The notes below the pieces were generated by a model, which worked only from the letters and a program-made list of their open reading frames with translations, searched no databases and had not been told where the DNA came from. A program made the position numbers and the translations under genes. Positions 1 through 7,783 of a DNA stretch of 64,000 nucleotides are shown piece after piece (position 1 is the stretch's first letter; each line of letters begins with the position of its first letter). Origin of the DNA: Limosilactobacillus oris (GTDB taxonomy: Bacteria; Bacillota; Bacilli; Lactobacillales; Lactobacillaceae). The stretch is taken from contig NZ_CP104398.1 in the NCBI RefSeq assembly GCF_025311495.1, positions 372,001-436,000 on the forward strand, written 5' to 3'.

Positions 1-958
1 ACCAACAATCTCATGGGCAGTGTAAGGTTCATCAAGGTAGGCAACCTCTTCTGGTGTCAGCGTAATTTCAGTAGCCTGGGCCGCGTCGTCGAGGTATTGC
101 TTCTTTGTTGCCCCGACAATAGGTGCAGTAACGCCCTTCGCCCACTGCCAAGCAAGGGCAATCTGCGACATCTTTACATTATGCTTTTCCGCTAGTCCTG
201 CTACCCGTTTGATAATCGGCAGGTCTTGCTGCTCGGCGTGGTCGTACTTGGATCGGGCCGAGGTATCAACCTGGCTCCGTTTTGATGAACTGTCCCATGT
301 TGGCCGAGCAAGGTGCCCACCAGCTAGCGGACTGTACGGCATCAGCATCACCCCGCCCTGCTTGCAAATCGGGATCAGTTCCCGTTCGTCTTCCCGGTAC
401 AGGAGATTATAGTGATTTTCCATTGCCACAAACTGGTGCCAGCCATTCTTTTCCGCAACGTGTTGCATATTTTGGAACTGGTAACCGTACATGGCGGACG
501 CACCGATTGCCCGAACCTTTCCTTCTGCAACCAAGCTATTAAGAGCTTCCATTGTTTCTTCGATTGGGTGGTCATAGTCAAAGCGGTGAATGATGTAGAG
601 GTCTAAGTAGTCGGTTTTCAGCCGCTTTAGGGTTCCGTCAATTTCCCGGTTGATAGCCTCTCTTGGAGAGACGGCCGTCATTGAAGTAAACCTTGCTGGC
701 AATCGCTACTTGGTCCCGTGGAACCTGGTGTTTCTTTAGTGACTTGCCGATAAATTCTTCACTGTTCCCGGCACCGTAGACATTGGCGGTGTCAAAAAAG
801 TTAATTCCTAGGTCAAGGGCGTGCTGAACCATCTGATCAGTCTGGTCTTCGTCCAAAATCCAGCGGTAGGTTTTCACTGCGGGGATCCCGAAACTCATCC
901 CCCCGACCGCTAACTGAGAAATTTTAATATCTGTTCCTGGAATATGACTGTATTTCAT
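1..958 (-). pseudogene. Aldo/keto reductase, frameshifted and cut by window edge
   Basis: NADP-dependent aldo/keto reductase of the YajO/Tas-like type. The ATG at 958 follows a strong AGGAGGG site. The N-terminal part reads normally (GGMSFGIP, then the FFDTANVYG segment with the catalytic-region Asp and Tyr) to about position 665. There an extra A in the coding strand (AAGAGAGG where AAGGAGG is expected) shifts the frame into a stop near 638. In the shifted frame the family sequence resumes at once (KRLKTDYLDLYIIHRFD) and stays open to base 1, so the gene runs off the window. One lesion only: it could be a young pseudogene or a sequencing error. Confidence 0.85.
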
Positions 959-1057
959 TTGGCACCCTCCTGCCTTCTTGCTAATTTTCAGTATAAAGAA
1001 GGGCGAATCCAATGTTAAATGCTTATCATTGATGGCAATCTATCTAAGAAGTGAATA

Positions 1058-1708
1058 TCAAAGCTGTTCATATAACGGCAACAAGTCGTTAATGGCCGTC
1101 AAGATATACTCTTCCAAATCGTCAACGGTGTCCTGACGCCGAAAAGCAAACTTTCCCAGGAGGAAACTCGTCTGCAAAGCTGTGTTATTAAAAGTCTGCC
1201 GTTTCTCCTGATTATCAAGGTACTCTGCTAGTGATAAATGGTCAGCAAACTCCATTTCATCCTTGTCCCAGAGATACCAGTGGGCAGGAGCGATTCCCGC
1301 GGCCCATGCTGGTATCTGCGGCAAAAGCTGGTTGTACTCTGCCGCCGTGCCGGTCCGCTGGTCGCTCTTGTAATGCTGAAACATCAGGTAAACCTGAAAT
1401 TGTTTGCGGTCCAGCATCACCCCAATACAGGGGTTGGCATCCGCCAGGCGATCCAGCCGGTAAGCGGCCCAGTAATGATCACGTAAATTCCAGCCATTAG
1501 TCCAGCTCTCGACGTGGACTTTCGCGAACCTGCCTGCTGGTAATTCTTTTGCTACATTTTGCTGAACCTGTTTCCAAGTCTGCCAAACGGTTTTAAATTT
1601 GGCCTTTAATTGGTCAACCTCGGCAGGCGTGTGCTGCTCCTTAATCTTTTTGAAAGAAAATTCGGGCTGGTCAAAGATGCCATACATTTCTTCTGTTAAA
1701 GCGGTCAT
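1058..1708 (-). CDS. Conserved hypothetical protein, 216 residues
   Basis: Soluble protein with no signal peptide or membrane segment that I can see. It is rich in Trp and aromatic residues, with a central block (VHVESWTNGWNLRDHYW then IGVMLDRKQFQVYLMFQHY) suggesting an alpha/beta core. The block weakly recalls the substrate-recognition-like DUF3578 fold, but I do not recognise the family and assign no function. The ATG at 1708 is preceded by AAGGAG. It is a single gene between the broken reductase and the divergent exporter gene. Confidence 0.7.
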   Translation of the reverse strand: MTALTEEMYGIFDQPEFSFKKIKEQHTPAEVDQLKAKFKTVWQTWKQVQQNVAKELPAGRFAKVHVESWTNGWNLRDHYWAAYRLDRLADANPCIGVMLDRKQFQVYLMFQHYKSDQRTGTAAEYNQLLPQIPAWAAGIAPAHWYLWDKDEMEFADHLSLAEYLDNQEKRQTFNNTALQTSFLLGKFAFRRQDTVDDLEEYILTAINDLLPLYEQL

Positions 1709-1825
1709 TAATGTTATTCTCCTTAAAATTGCCGATGTTCAAAAATTCTGCACCTAATCTCATACTAAATTATCTCACTATATTCAGCCAGTTTTAAAAT
1801 CCCCACCATTTGCCATTAACGATTA

Positions 1826-1935
1826 ACTTTGGTAGGCTAATAATAAATACCAATATTCCCACCTGGGAAGCCGAACAACTATTACCATCATTAGGTCATT
1901 GAAGATGGTGATAATTATTCGGCATTTTTATTTTT
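1826..1935 (+). promoter_or_regulatory. Riboswitch-like leader with terminator upstream of gdx
   Basis: The leader holds a hairpin TTGGTA/TACCAA (1829-1834 with 1848-1853), a second hairpin TTCCCA/TGGGAA (1856-1861 with 1864-1869), then a long terminator-like stem (GCCGAA 1870-1875 with TTCGGC 1918-1923, and 1880-1889 with 1904-1913). A T-rich run at 1924-1935 ends at the AGGAGG site. The first loop carries GGCT (1835-1838), which can pair with AGCC (1869-1872), and that pairing would compete with the foot of the terminator. Upstream of a guanidinium exporter this is the expected architecture of a guanidine riboswitch. The class is not identified: ACGR loops of class II are absent and I see no class I (ykkC) core; class IV (mepA) remains possible. 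Confidence 0.6.
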
Positions 1936-1949
1936 AGGAGGAAATTACA

Positions 1950-2270
1950 ATGGCATGGATCTATTTATTAATTGCCGGAATTTTTGAGGTTGTTTGGGCG
2001 ACAGCGATGAAACTCAGCAATGGCTTTAGCAATCTGCCTTACGCGGCCCTAACGCTGGGAGGGATGGTCATCTCTTTTGCCAGCTTAATCATGGCTACCA
2101 AACACCTGCCGCTCAGCCTCGCTTACCCTATCTGGACTGGGATTGGCGCGGTTGGTTCAATCATTGTTGGGGTGATCCTCTTTCACGACCAGCTCCCAGC
2201 AATCACCTGGATTTTCGTCATCCTATTAATCATTGCTATCATCGGGATTAAGCTAACAGCGGGCCACTAA
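1950..2270 (+). CDS. gdx: SMR-family guanidinium exporter (Gdx/SugE type)
   Basis: Four-helix small multidrug resistance transporter of 106 residues, working as an antiparallel dimer in the membrane and exchanging protons for guanidinium. Residues that mark the Gdx subtype are present: Glu13, Trp16, Ser42, Tyr59 and Trp62, with the WAxxxKxSxGF start of the family. EmrE-type polyspecific transporters differ at several of these. AGGAGG at 1936-1941 sets the start. Expression is probably controlled by the leader at 1826-1935. A strong bidirectional terminator follows. Confidence 0.92.
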   Translation: MAWIYLLIAGIFEVVWATAMKLSNGFSNLPYAALTLGGMVISFASLIMATKHLPLSLAYPIWTGIGAVGSIIVGVILFHDQLPAITWIFVILLIIAIIGIKLTAGH

Positions 2271-2273
2271 AAC

Positions 2274-2318
2274 AAACGGCAGGAAGCCGATCAAACAATC
2301 AAATTCCTGCCGTTTATT
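2274..2318. terminator. Bidirectional terminator
   Basis: Perfect 12-bp stem AAACGGCAGGAA / TTCCTGCCGTTT with an 18-base loop and A/T-rich flanks. It lies between the convergent gdx gene and the DUF915 hydrolase. Confidence 0.9.
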
Positions 2319-2334
2319 ATTTCGCAGCCAACGG

Positions 2335-3201
2335 TTAATTTGCAAACCTAGCAGCTCTCCTACCATTTAGTCGCTGCGGGTTATCATGTTCAAGAATATT
2401 CTGCTGGATTAGGTCCAACACTTCTTGATTTTGGGGCAAGGCTGAATGTTGAGCCAGTTTCCCGGTCACCGTTACCTGAGTGTAATGCTTGACCTTCCCC
2501 TGGTAAATATACTTGCCGGCCATCACACTACTGAGCGGGACCAGGCCGTCCTCGACGTAGTTTTCCGAACCGGCTACCGAGTACATTGTCAGGTTGCTGG
2601 GCAGGTTATTCCGGTACTTAATGAAGTCGGTCAGCATTTGCGTCCGCCGGTTGGCCGGTTCCGCAAAGTTATACGGTGTCCCAATCGTCATCAGGCGTTT
2701 AATTTTAATCTGTCTTTCATTGAAGTAATGTTCCAAGAAGTAGGTATAAATCAGTCCCCCATTGGAGTGACCAATCCCCTTAAAATTGTTAAAGTTATAA
2801 CGGACCTTTAGTTGGTTAAACGCGGCCTTGAACATTTTCGCCTGTTTCTTGATGTTGTTATAGCCATCATGATTATTTTCAAAGCCAACGACGATGAATG
2901 GTTCGTTATCGTTTTGGCGAATTTGCCCGGTATAAGTGATCTTGCCGTTATTATAGACCTTCACCTTTAGCAAACTATGGTTCCGCTGGTCCATCCGGTT
3001 AATTTTGGCAACCAGTGTATCAAAGCGGTTTACGGTTGCGCTACTTCCAGGAATCATAATCACCGGTGACATCCGTGACTGCTGCCGCCGTTGAAGGACG
3101 TCAATGCTTTGCCGTGACCAGCAATAGGAAAAGAAGGTCAGGACGGTAAAGATTCCCACAAAAGCAGCAATAATCCACCTGCGTCGTTTAGTCATTTTCA
3201 T
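2335..3201 (-). CDS. DUF915-type alpha/beta hydrolase, membrane anchored
   Basis: Lipase/esterase-like alpha/beta hydrolase of the DUF915 family. An N-terminal positive stretch (KMTKRRR) and one hydrophobic helix (about residues 8-28) anchor or export it. The core then shows VIMIPGSS, the nucleophile elbow GHSNGG with the catalytic Ser, and GTPYNF downstream. Substrate unknown. The start at 3201 was chosen for the upstream GGAAAGGAAG; a second ATG at 3195 is possible. It overlaps the end of the upstream EIIC gene by 14 bases, so the two are probably co-translated. A second, secreted DUF915 protein lies at 14889. Confidence 0.85.
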   Translation of the reverse strand: MKMTKRRRWIIAAFVGIFTVLTFFSYCWSRQSIDVLQRRQQSRMSPVIMIPGSSATVNRFDTLVAKINRMDQRNHSLLKVKVYNNGKITYTGQIRQNDNEPFIVVGFENNHDGYNNIKKQAKMFKAAFNQLKVRYNFNNFKGIGHSNGGLIYTYFLEHYFNERQIKIKRLMTIGTPYNFAEPANRRTQMLTDFIKYRNNLPSNLTMYSVAGSENYVEDGLVPLSSVMAGKYIYQGKVKHYTQVTVTGKLAQHSALPQNQEVLDLIQQNILEHDNPQRLNGRRAARFAN

Positions 3202-4489
3202 TTTGAGACGCTTCCTTTCCGCCGTCTTTAAGTTGAGGCTCAAACGCCCACTTAATGAAGGGAAGATAAACGGCAATATCGAGAATCAGTAAGGCAATCG
3301 AAAGCACCAGGGCTCGCCAATCGCCACCCGTCCCAATAAACGGAACCAGGATTCCTGGGGTCCCATTAGGAACCGGGTAAACAATTGGCGGAATGATGTG
3401 CAGGAAAGTGAAGCCACTGGCAATCACCATATTAAGAACCGGCAAGAAAACGAACGGCAGGACAAAGAAAGGATTGAGAAATACCTGCGCCCCGAACATG
3501 ATTGGCAGACCCGTATTGAAGATTGCTGGTAGGGCACTCCACACGGCCACCGTTTGCTGGTTCTTGTGTCGACCAATCCATAGAATCCCAATTACCAGTG
3601 CTAACGTAACCCCCACACCGCCAAAGTTGGCAAAGCCATTGTAGAGCGAGGACGGGGTAAAGGGGTACGGAACATTGACGAGGGTCTTATGGGTCAGTGC
3701 ATAGACCAAATTACTCGTCACCTCATTGTTATAGGCCCCTGATGATAGGCGAACTGGTTCTGCGAATCCTAGCCAAACCGACATGGTATTGTTGAGTGAA
3801 AGAAAGCCATTTAATAAATAATTGCTGTTTTTGCTGATCGATGACGTTAAAATTTGGTTGGCAGTGACGTCGATGTTAAAAGTCCGTAATAAGGCGTATC
3901 CCAAGTGGAGCACGAACGCCCCGCTAAGGATTCCTGCGACCAAGGGAAGGTTTGCCAGGCTCTTGCTCATTAATTGCTGATCCTTTAACCGAACATCAGC
4001 AATGCTGAATTCTTTGCCCCACTTAGCAAAAATCAGGCCAATCGCGTAGCCAATCAAAACGGCAACTATAAGCCAACCGGCATTGTAATAACGCATTTCG
4101 ATTGTCTGCGCCCCCCGCTGGCTATGGAAGAAAATTAAAATATACGCGGCCGCGGCCGTTAACCCAGCAATGATATTGGGGTGCTTGTAGTGATAGGTTG
4201 TTAGTGTCGCACTCGTGAAGGCCGCATATGGCGACACCAAACCAATCGTCGCCAAAGTGATGTCATTAAATAGTTGCTGCAAAAATTGCATTTGGGGCAA
4301 CCACTGGCGAACCCGAAAAATATTTGCTAAAAAACCATTAGTGGCTAATAAGTTATCGCTAATCATCCAGGTAAAGGACCCAATCAGGGCCACCGGAAAC
4401 AGGATAATCATTGTTTGCTGCATGATTTTGACAAATGGCCGCTCGTTAAACCATGTCGCCCAGTTGACAAACCGTCGCTTCTTTCCCAT
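3188..4489 (-). CDS. PTS sugar transporter EIIC, lactose/cellobiose type
   Basis: Polytopic membrane protein of 433 residues, about ten helices, with the family signatures of cellobiose/lactose EIIC (FNERPFVKIMQQTM at the start, GFAEPVRLSSGAYNNEV, PYPFTPSSLYNGFANFGG, then FVPFIGTGGDWRAL-like C-terminal part). EIIC forms the substrate channel and needs EIIB and EIIA for phosphorylation. Neither is present here, so it must borrow them or act otherwise. It overlaps the downstream DUF915 hydrolase gene. The sugar cannot be told from sequence. Confidence 0.88.
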   Translation of the reverse strand: MGKKRRFVNWATWFNERPFVKIMQQTMIILFPVALIGSFTWMISDNLLATNGFLANIFRVRQWLPQMQFLQQLFNDITLATIGLVSPYAAFTSATLTTYHYKHPNIIAGLTAAAAYILIFFHSQRGAQTIEMRYYNAGWLIVAVLIGYAIGLIFAKWGKEFSIADVRLKDQQLMSKSLANLPLVAGILSGAFVLHLGYALLRTFNIDVTANQILTSSISKNSNYLLNGFLSLNNTMSVWLGFAEPVRLSSGAYNNEVTSNLVYALTHKTLVNVPYPFTPSSLYNGFANFGGVGVTLALVIGILWIGRHKNQQTVAVWSALPAIFNTGLPIMFGAQVFLNPFFVLPFVFLPVLNMVIASGFTFLHIIPPIVYPVPNGTPGILVPFIGTGGDWRALVLSIALLILDIAVYLPFIKWAFEPQLKDGGKEASQNEND

Positions 4490-4529
4490 GAGGCACCTCC
4501 AACTTTGTTTCCTTCCTATTATAAAGCTA

Positions 4530-4572
4530 GATAATGAAAAAGAGGACGGAATTTTTCCTCCTCTTCATTATT
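4530..4572 (-). terminator. Terminator after alcohol dehydrogenase gene
   Basis: On the minus strand, AATGAAGAGGA pairs with TCCTCTTTTTCATT and is followed by A/T-rich sequence. It lies between the alcohol dehydrogenase stop and the EIIC start. Confidence 0.7.
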
Positions 4573-4595
4573 AATCTTAATTACGCCCCATTGGT

Positions 4596-5636
4596 TTATT
4601 CGCTAACAATCAATAATGACTTGATTGCTTCACATTTGTCCATTGCCTGGTAAGCGTCTTGGATTTTATCCAATGAGAAGCTCTTCGTAAAGACCTTACC
4701 AGGATTAATTTTACCATCGAGGACTGCCTGTAACAGGACTTCCTTGTCCGGCTTAGTAACAGAGGCAATTCCGCCGCGGAGACCAACATTCTTCCAGAAA
4801 AGTTGGTTGGACTTGGGTTCAGTTTGCGGAACACCAACCCGGCCGATGACGGCACCAGGACGGGCAATCTGGCCAGCTTGATCAATCGCGCTAGTGGCAT
4901 CGACACATTCCAACACGGCATCAGCACCGGCATTCTCCTTGGTTAATGCTAAGACACCCTGCACTGCTTGATCGCCTTTTGTTGCTACAATTTCAGTTGC
5001 ACCAAATTCTTTACCTAATGCTGCTCGATCCTCATGGTGGCTAAGCAAGATGATCTTTTCAGCACCCAAAAGCTTGGCACCAATCACCCCACACAGACCA
5101 ACAGCACCGTCACCAATTACCGCAACCGTGTCACCTTCCTTTATCTCAGCACTCTTAGCGGCATGGAAGCCAGTAGCCATAACATCAGAAAGGGTCTGTA
5201 AGGATGCTAATTGGTCAGCAGTATAATCTGCTGGAGTACCCGGAATTTTGACTAAGCCAGAGTTGGCTGGTTCGTACTTCTTAAATTCTGCTTGGTAACC
5301 ACCATTGGTACCTGGCTTCTGGTTTAGACAGTTACCTTCAAAGCCATTCACACAAGCAACACAGTGACCACAACCATGAGTAAACGGTACGATTACAAAA
5401 TCACCCGGCTTGATCTGGTCAACATCATCGCTAACACTTTCGACCACCTCGATGGCTTCATGGCCGACTAAGGAATTTGCTTGCCGCTTAGCAATTCCCC
5501 GGTACCACCACAAGTCAGAGCCACAGACACTCGCCCGAACCACTCGAATGATCGCTTGATTATCACCATCAATTGTTGGCTTAGGAACATCGTGAATTTC
5601 AACTTTTCCTGGTTCCATAAATACGGCTGCTTTCAT
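4596..5636 (-). CDS. Zinc-dependent alcohol dehydrogenase
   Basis: Medium-chain dehydrogenase of 346 residues, using NAD(P)H. The catalytic zinc ligands are in VCGSDLW (Cys38 region) and GHEAIEVV, and the structural zinc cysteines in HGCGHCVACVNGFEGNC. The Rossmann loop is VIGDGAVGLCGV. Close to the threonine dehydrogenase-like Adh group common in lactobacilli; alcohol or aldehyde substrate unknown. The ATG at 5636 follows AAAGGAG. The promoter has the 19-bp spacer of MerR-controlled promoters (see 5686-5716), suggesting induction by electrophiles or aldehydes through a regulator outside this window. Confidence 0.93.
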   Translation of the reverse strand: MKAAVFMEPGKVEIHDVPKPTIDGDNQAIIRVVRASVCGSDLWWYRGIAKRQANSLVGHEAIEVVESVSDDVDQIKPGDFVIVPFTHGCGHCVACVNGFEGNCLNQKPGTNGGYQAEFKKYEPANSGLVKIPGTPADYTADQLASLQTLSDVMATGFHAAKSAEIKEGDTVAVIGDGAVGLCGVIGAKLLGAEKIILLSHHEDRAALGKEFGATEIVATKGDQAVQGVLALTKENAGADAVLECVDATSAIDQAGQIARPGAVIGRVGVPQTEPKSNQLFWKNVGLRGGIASVTKPDKEVLLQAVLDGKINPGKVFTKSFSLDKIQDAYQAMDKCEAIKSLLIVSE

Positions 5637-5685
5637 TTATATCCGCTCCTTTAATATTTTTTATAGTATCAACTTAACAGTTCTT

Positions 5686-5716
5686 ACTATAAACTTTGAA
5701 GTCGACTATAAGGTAA
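5686..5716 (-). promoter_or_regulatory. MerR-type promoter of alcohol dehydrogenase
   Basis: Minus strand: -35 TTACCT (5716-5711), 19-base spacer, -10 TATAGT (5691-5686). The spacer carries a palindromic AGTCGACT core. The 15-base string AAGTCGACTATAAGG (5699-5713) recurs exactly, in opposite orientation, at 6757-6771. A 19-bp spacer with a centred palindrome is the hallmark of MerR-family activation. Confidence 0.75.
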
Positions 5717-5732
5717 GTAACAATTGATCTAG

Positions 5733-6392
5733 TATGTATGCCACATGATGACTTCGGTTGATGGCCGAATTGACTGTGGAATGACTGCACAACTTCAAGG
5801 AAATAATACTTATTATTCGGCACTTGATGAAATTGACACCCCAACACGGATTAGTGGACGGGTAACCGCGCAAACTGAACTTTCGAACGGTCAATTGCTT
5901 TCTAGTAGTGCTAGTCCGATCAATAAGGAAACATTTTATCAAAATACGGTTGCAGACGCCTATGAAATCGTGATGGATACCAAAGGACGAACCAGTTGGG
6001 GTGATGATTGTGGCAGTTCCAAGCCGCACCTCATTATTACTAGCGAACAAGCATCAACAGATTATTTAACTGATCTTGATAATAAGGGAATCTCTTGGAT
6101 TGCAACCGGAAAAGAACAAATTGACCTCGCACGAGCCATGGAGATCTTGCAAAACAAATTTGGTGTTGAACGCCTAGCGATTGTTGGCGGTGGCAAAATC
6201 AATGGTGGTTTCCTTGAGGCTGGGCTGATTGATGAAATCAGTATTGTCATTGGGCCAGGTGCCGATGGACGGGTTAATCAACCGAGTTTATTTGACGGTC
6301 GCGCGGAAAATCAGCAACCAATTGATTTGAAACTAAAAGCTGTTCGATCATTTGATGACGGCGCGGTTTAGTTGAGTTATTTAACTAAGTAA
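5733..6392 (+). pseudogene. RibD/DHFR-type reductase, damaged at both ends
   Basis: Homologue of the RibD C-terminal (dihydrofolate reductase-like) NADPH reductases. Conserved blocks are CHMMTSVDGRIDCG near the N-terminus, IVGGGKINGGFLEAGLIDE and ISIVIGPGADG. In frame before the first ATG (5745) lie codons Tyr-Val-Cys-His that match the family, preceded by a stop at 5730-5732: the first handful of codons and the ribosome binding site are gone. At the other end TAG (6369-6371) replaces a Trp codon; beyond it the frame continues Leu-Ser-Tyr-Leu-Thr-Lys to TAA at 6392, the usual family ending. Residual translation from 5745 (208 residues) cannot be excluded. Confidence 0.8.
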
Positions 6393-6413
6393 CTTTAATA
6401 CCGGAACATTAAA

Positions 6414-6460
6414 AGTGCGTAAGCGAGCTATGTATATAGTTCGTTTACGCACTCTTTTTC
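6414..6460 (+). terminator. Terminator after reductase pseudogene
   Basis: Long stem AGTGCGTAA / TTACGCACT with paired inner segment (CGA, CTAT) and a CTTTTTC tail. Confidence 0.9.
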
Positions 6461-6489
6461 TAAGAAATTCACTTAGAAAATAACGTTAA

Positions 6490-6715
6490 TTAATTTCCAC
6501 TTCTTTTTAATTTCTGATAGCGAGCAAAGGTAATTATCATCAAAATAGTCATTATCAGTGTTGCCATAAATGCATAGCGAGCACCAAGAACAATATTACC
6601 TGGAGCGGCAGTAATGACTACCATTAATGTTACCGAAGCAGAACCACAAGCCTGGCGGACTGTATTATTTAATGATGTTCCGTGACTATTTTCTTCTAAA
6701 CTAAGTTTGTTTCAC
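6490..6715 (-). pseudogene. C-terminal remnant of an EmrB/QacA-type MFS transporter
   Basis: The minus strand encodes about 70 residues ending at TAA 6492-6490: an Asn-Ser-His-Gly-Thr stretch, NNTVRQACGSASVTLMVV and a last hydrophobic helix, then a basic tail. This matches the final two helices of 14-helix drug-proton antiporters (family motif HGSAxxNTxRQ). The rest of the gene is missing. A promoter of MerR type lies just upstream (6749-6779), so an internal deletion probably fused promoter and tail. Confidence 0.75.
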
Positions 6716-6748
6716 CTCATTATTTTTGATATCCTTTCAACGGTTTAT

Positions 6749-6779
6749 ATACTAATCCTTATAGTCGACTTTAAGGCAA
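6749..6779 (-). promoter_or_regulatory. MerR-type promoter of the lost MFS gene
   Basis: Minus strand: -35 TTGCCT (6779-6774), 19-base spacer, -10 TAGTAT (6754-6749). The spacer contains the palindromic AGTCGACT core and shares 15 identical bases with the alcohol dehydrogenase promoter. Confidence 0.7.
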
Positions 6780-6791
6780 GCACTTTTTTAC

Positions 6792-6840
6792 AAAAAAATC
6801 CTGGACAGGTGTTTAATCTCTCCATCCATCCAGGATTTTT
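6792..6840 (-). terminator. Terminator of the metA-like/cysK operon
   Basis: Minus strand AAAATCCTGGA pairs with TCCAGGATTTTTTT, with a T tract on the distal side. Confidence 0.9.
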
Positions 6841-6854
6841 GCGCTGCTAAGCAA

Positions 6855-7778
6855 TTAGTAGTCGAATAATTCAGTTGATAAGTAGCGGTCTCCACCATCA
6901 GGCGCAACGGTGACAACCTTCTTGCCCTTGCCCAGCTTCTTCGCTAGTTCAATGGCGCCTTTAATATTGGCACCCGCGGAAATCCCCACGAGAATTCCTT
7001 CCTGGTGCCCGACCTCACGGGCCATGGCAATCGCATCGTCACTCTTGACTTCCAGAATCCCGTCATAAATATCAGTATCTAACACATCCGGGATAAAGCC
7101 AGCACTGATTCCCTGAATCTTGTGCTTGCCGCCCTTACCATCTTTTAGCAACGGTGACTCAGCGGGCTCCAGGGCATAAACCTGAACCGCCTTGTCAGCA
7201 TTCTTTAGCGCCCGGCCAACACCGGTCAAGGTTCCACCGGTACCAACTCCAGCTACAAAGACATCCGGGGCCTCACCGTCAAACGCTGCTAAAATTTCCT
7301 GACCGGTCGTCTTTTCGTGGATTGCCGGGTTGGCGGGGTTTGCAAACTGCATTGGCATGAAGTAACCCTTTTCTCTTACTAGTTCTTCGGCCTTCGCAAT
7401 CGACCCCTTCATTCCATCAGCGCCGGGTGTCAGAATCAGTTCAGCACCGTAGCCTTGCATGAGCTTCCGCCGCTCAACGCTCATCGTTTCCGGCATGGTA
7501 ATTACCAGGTGGTAGCCCTTTGCCGCAGCAACCATTGCCAGACCAACACCAGTATTCCCCGACGTCGGTTCAACAATGGTTCCCCCAGCCTGCAGCTTTC
7601 CTGCCTTTTCCGCATCCTCAATCATTGCCAAGGCGATCCGGTCCTTAATTGAACCCGCGGGATTAAGAAATTCAAGTTTAACGTATACGTCAGCAGCATC
7701 TTCAGGCACCACCCGGTTCAGCTTTACAAGCGGGGTGTTTCCTACCAAGTCAACGATTGAATTAACGATTTTAGTCAT
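6855..7778 (-). CDS. cysK: Cysteine synthase A (O-acetylserine sulfhydrylase)
   Basis: PLP enzyme of 307 residues making L-cysteine from O-acetylserine and sulfide. The Schiff-base lysine lies in NPAGSIKDR (about residue 43), the substrate loop in PTSGNTG, and the phosphate-binding glycines in GVGTGGT. Full family length. The start at 7778 has AAAGGAG upstream, which lies inside the end of the preceding gene (5-base gap), so translation is coupled. Transcribed with the HTS-family acyltransferase from the promoter at 8771-8798, behind a cysteine-coding leader peptide. Confidence 0.97.
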   Translation of the reverse strand: MTKIVNSIVDLVGNTPLVKLNRVVPEDAADVYVKLEFLNPAGSIKDRIALAMIEDAEKAGKLQAGGTIVEPTSGNTGVGLAMVAAAKGYHLVITMPETMSVERRKLMQGYGAELILTPGADGMKGSIAKAEELVREKGYFMPMQFANPANPAIHEKTTGQEILAAFDGEAPDVFVAGVGTGGTLTGVGRALKNADKAVQVYALEPAESPLLKDGKGGKHKIQGISAGFIPDVLDTDIYDGILEVKSDDAIAMAREVGHQEGILVGISAGANIKGAIELAKKLGKGKKVVTVAPDGGDRYLSTELFDY

Positions 7779-7783
7779 AGTTA

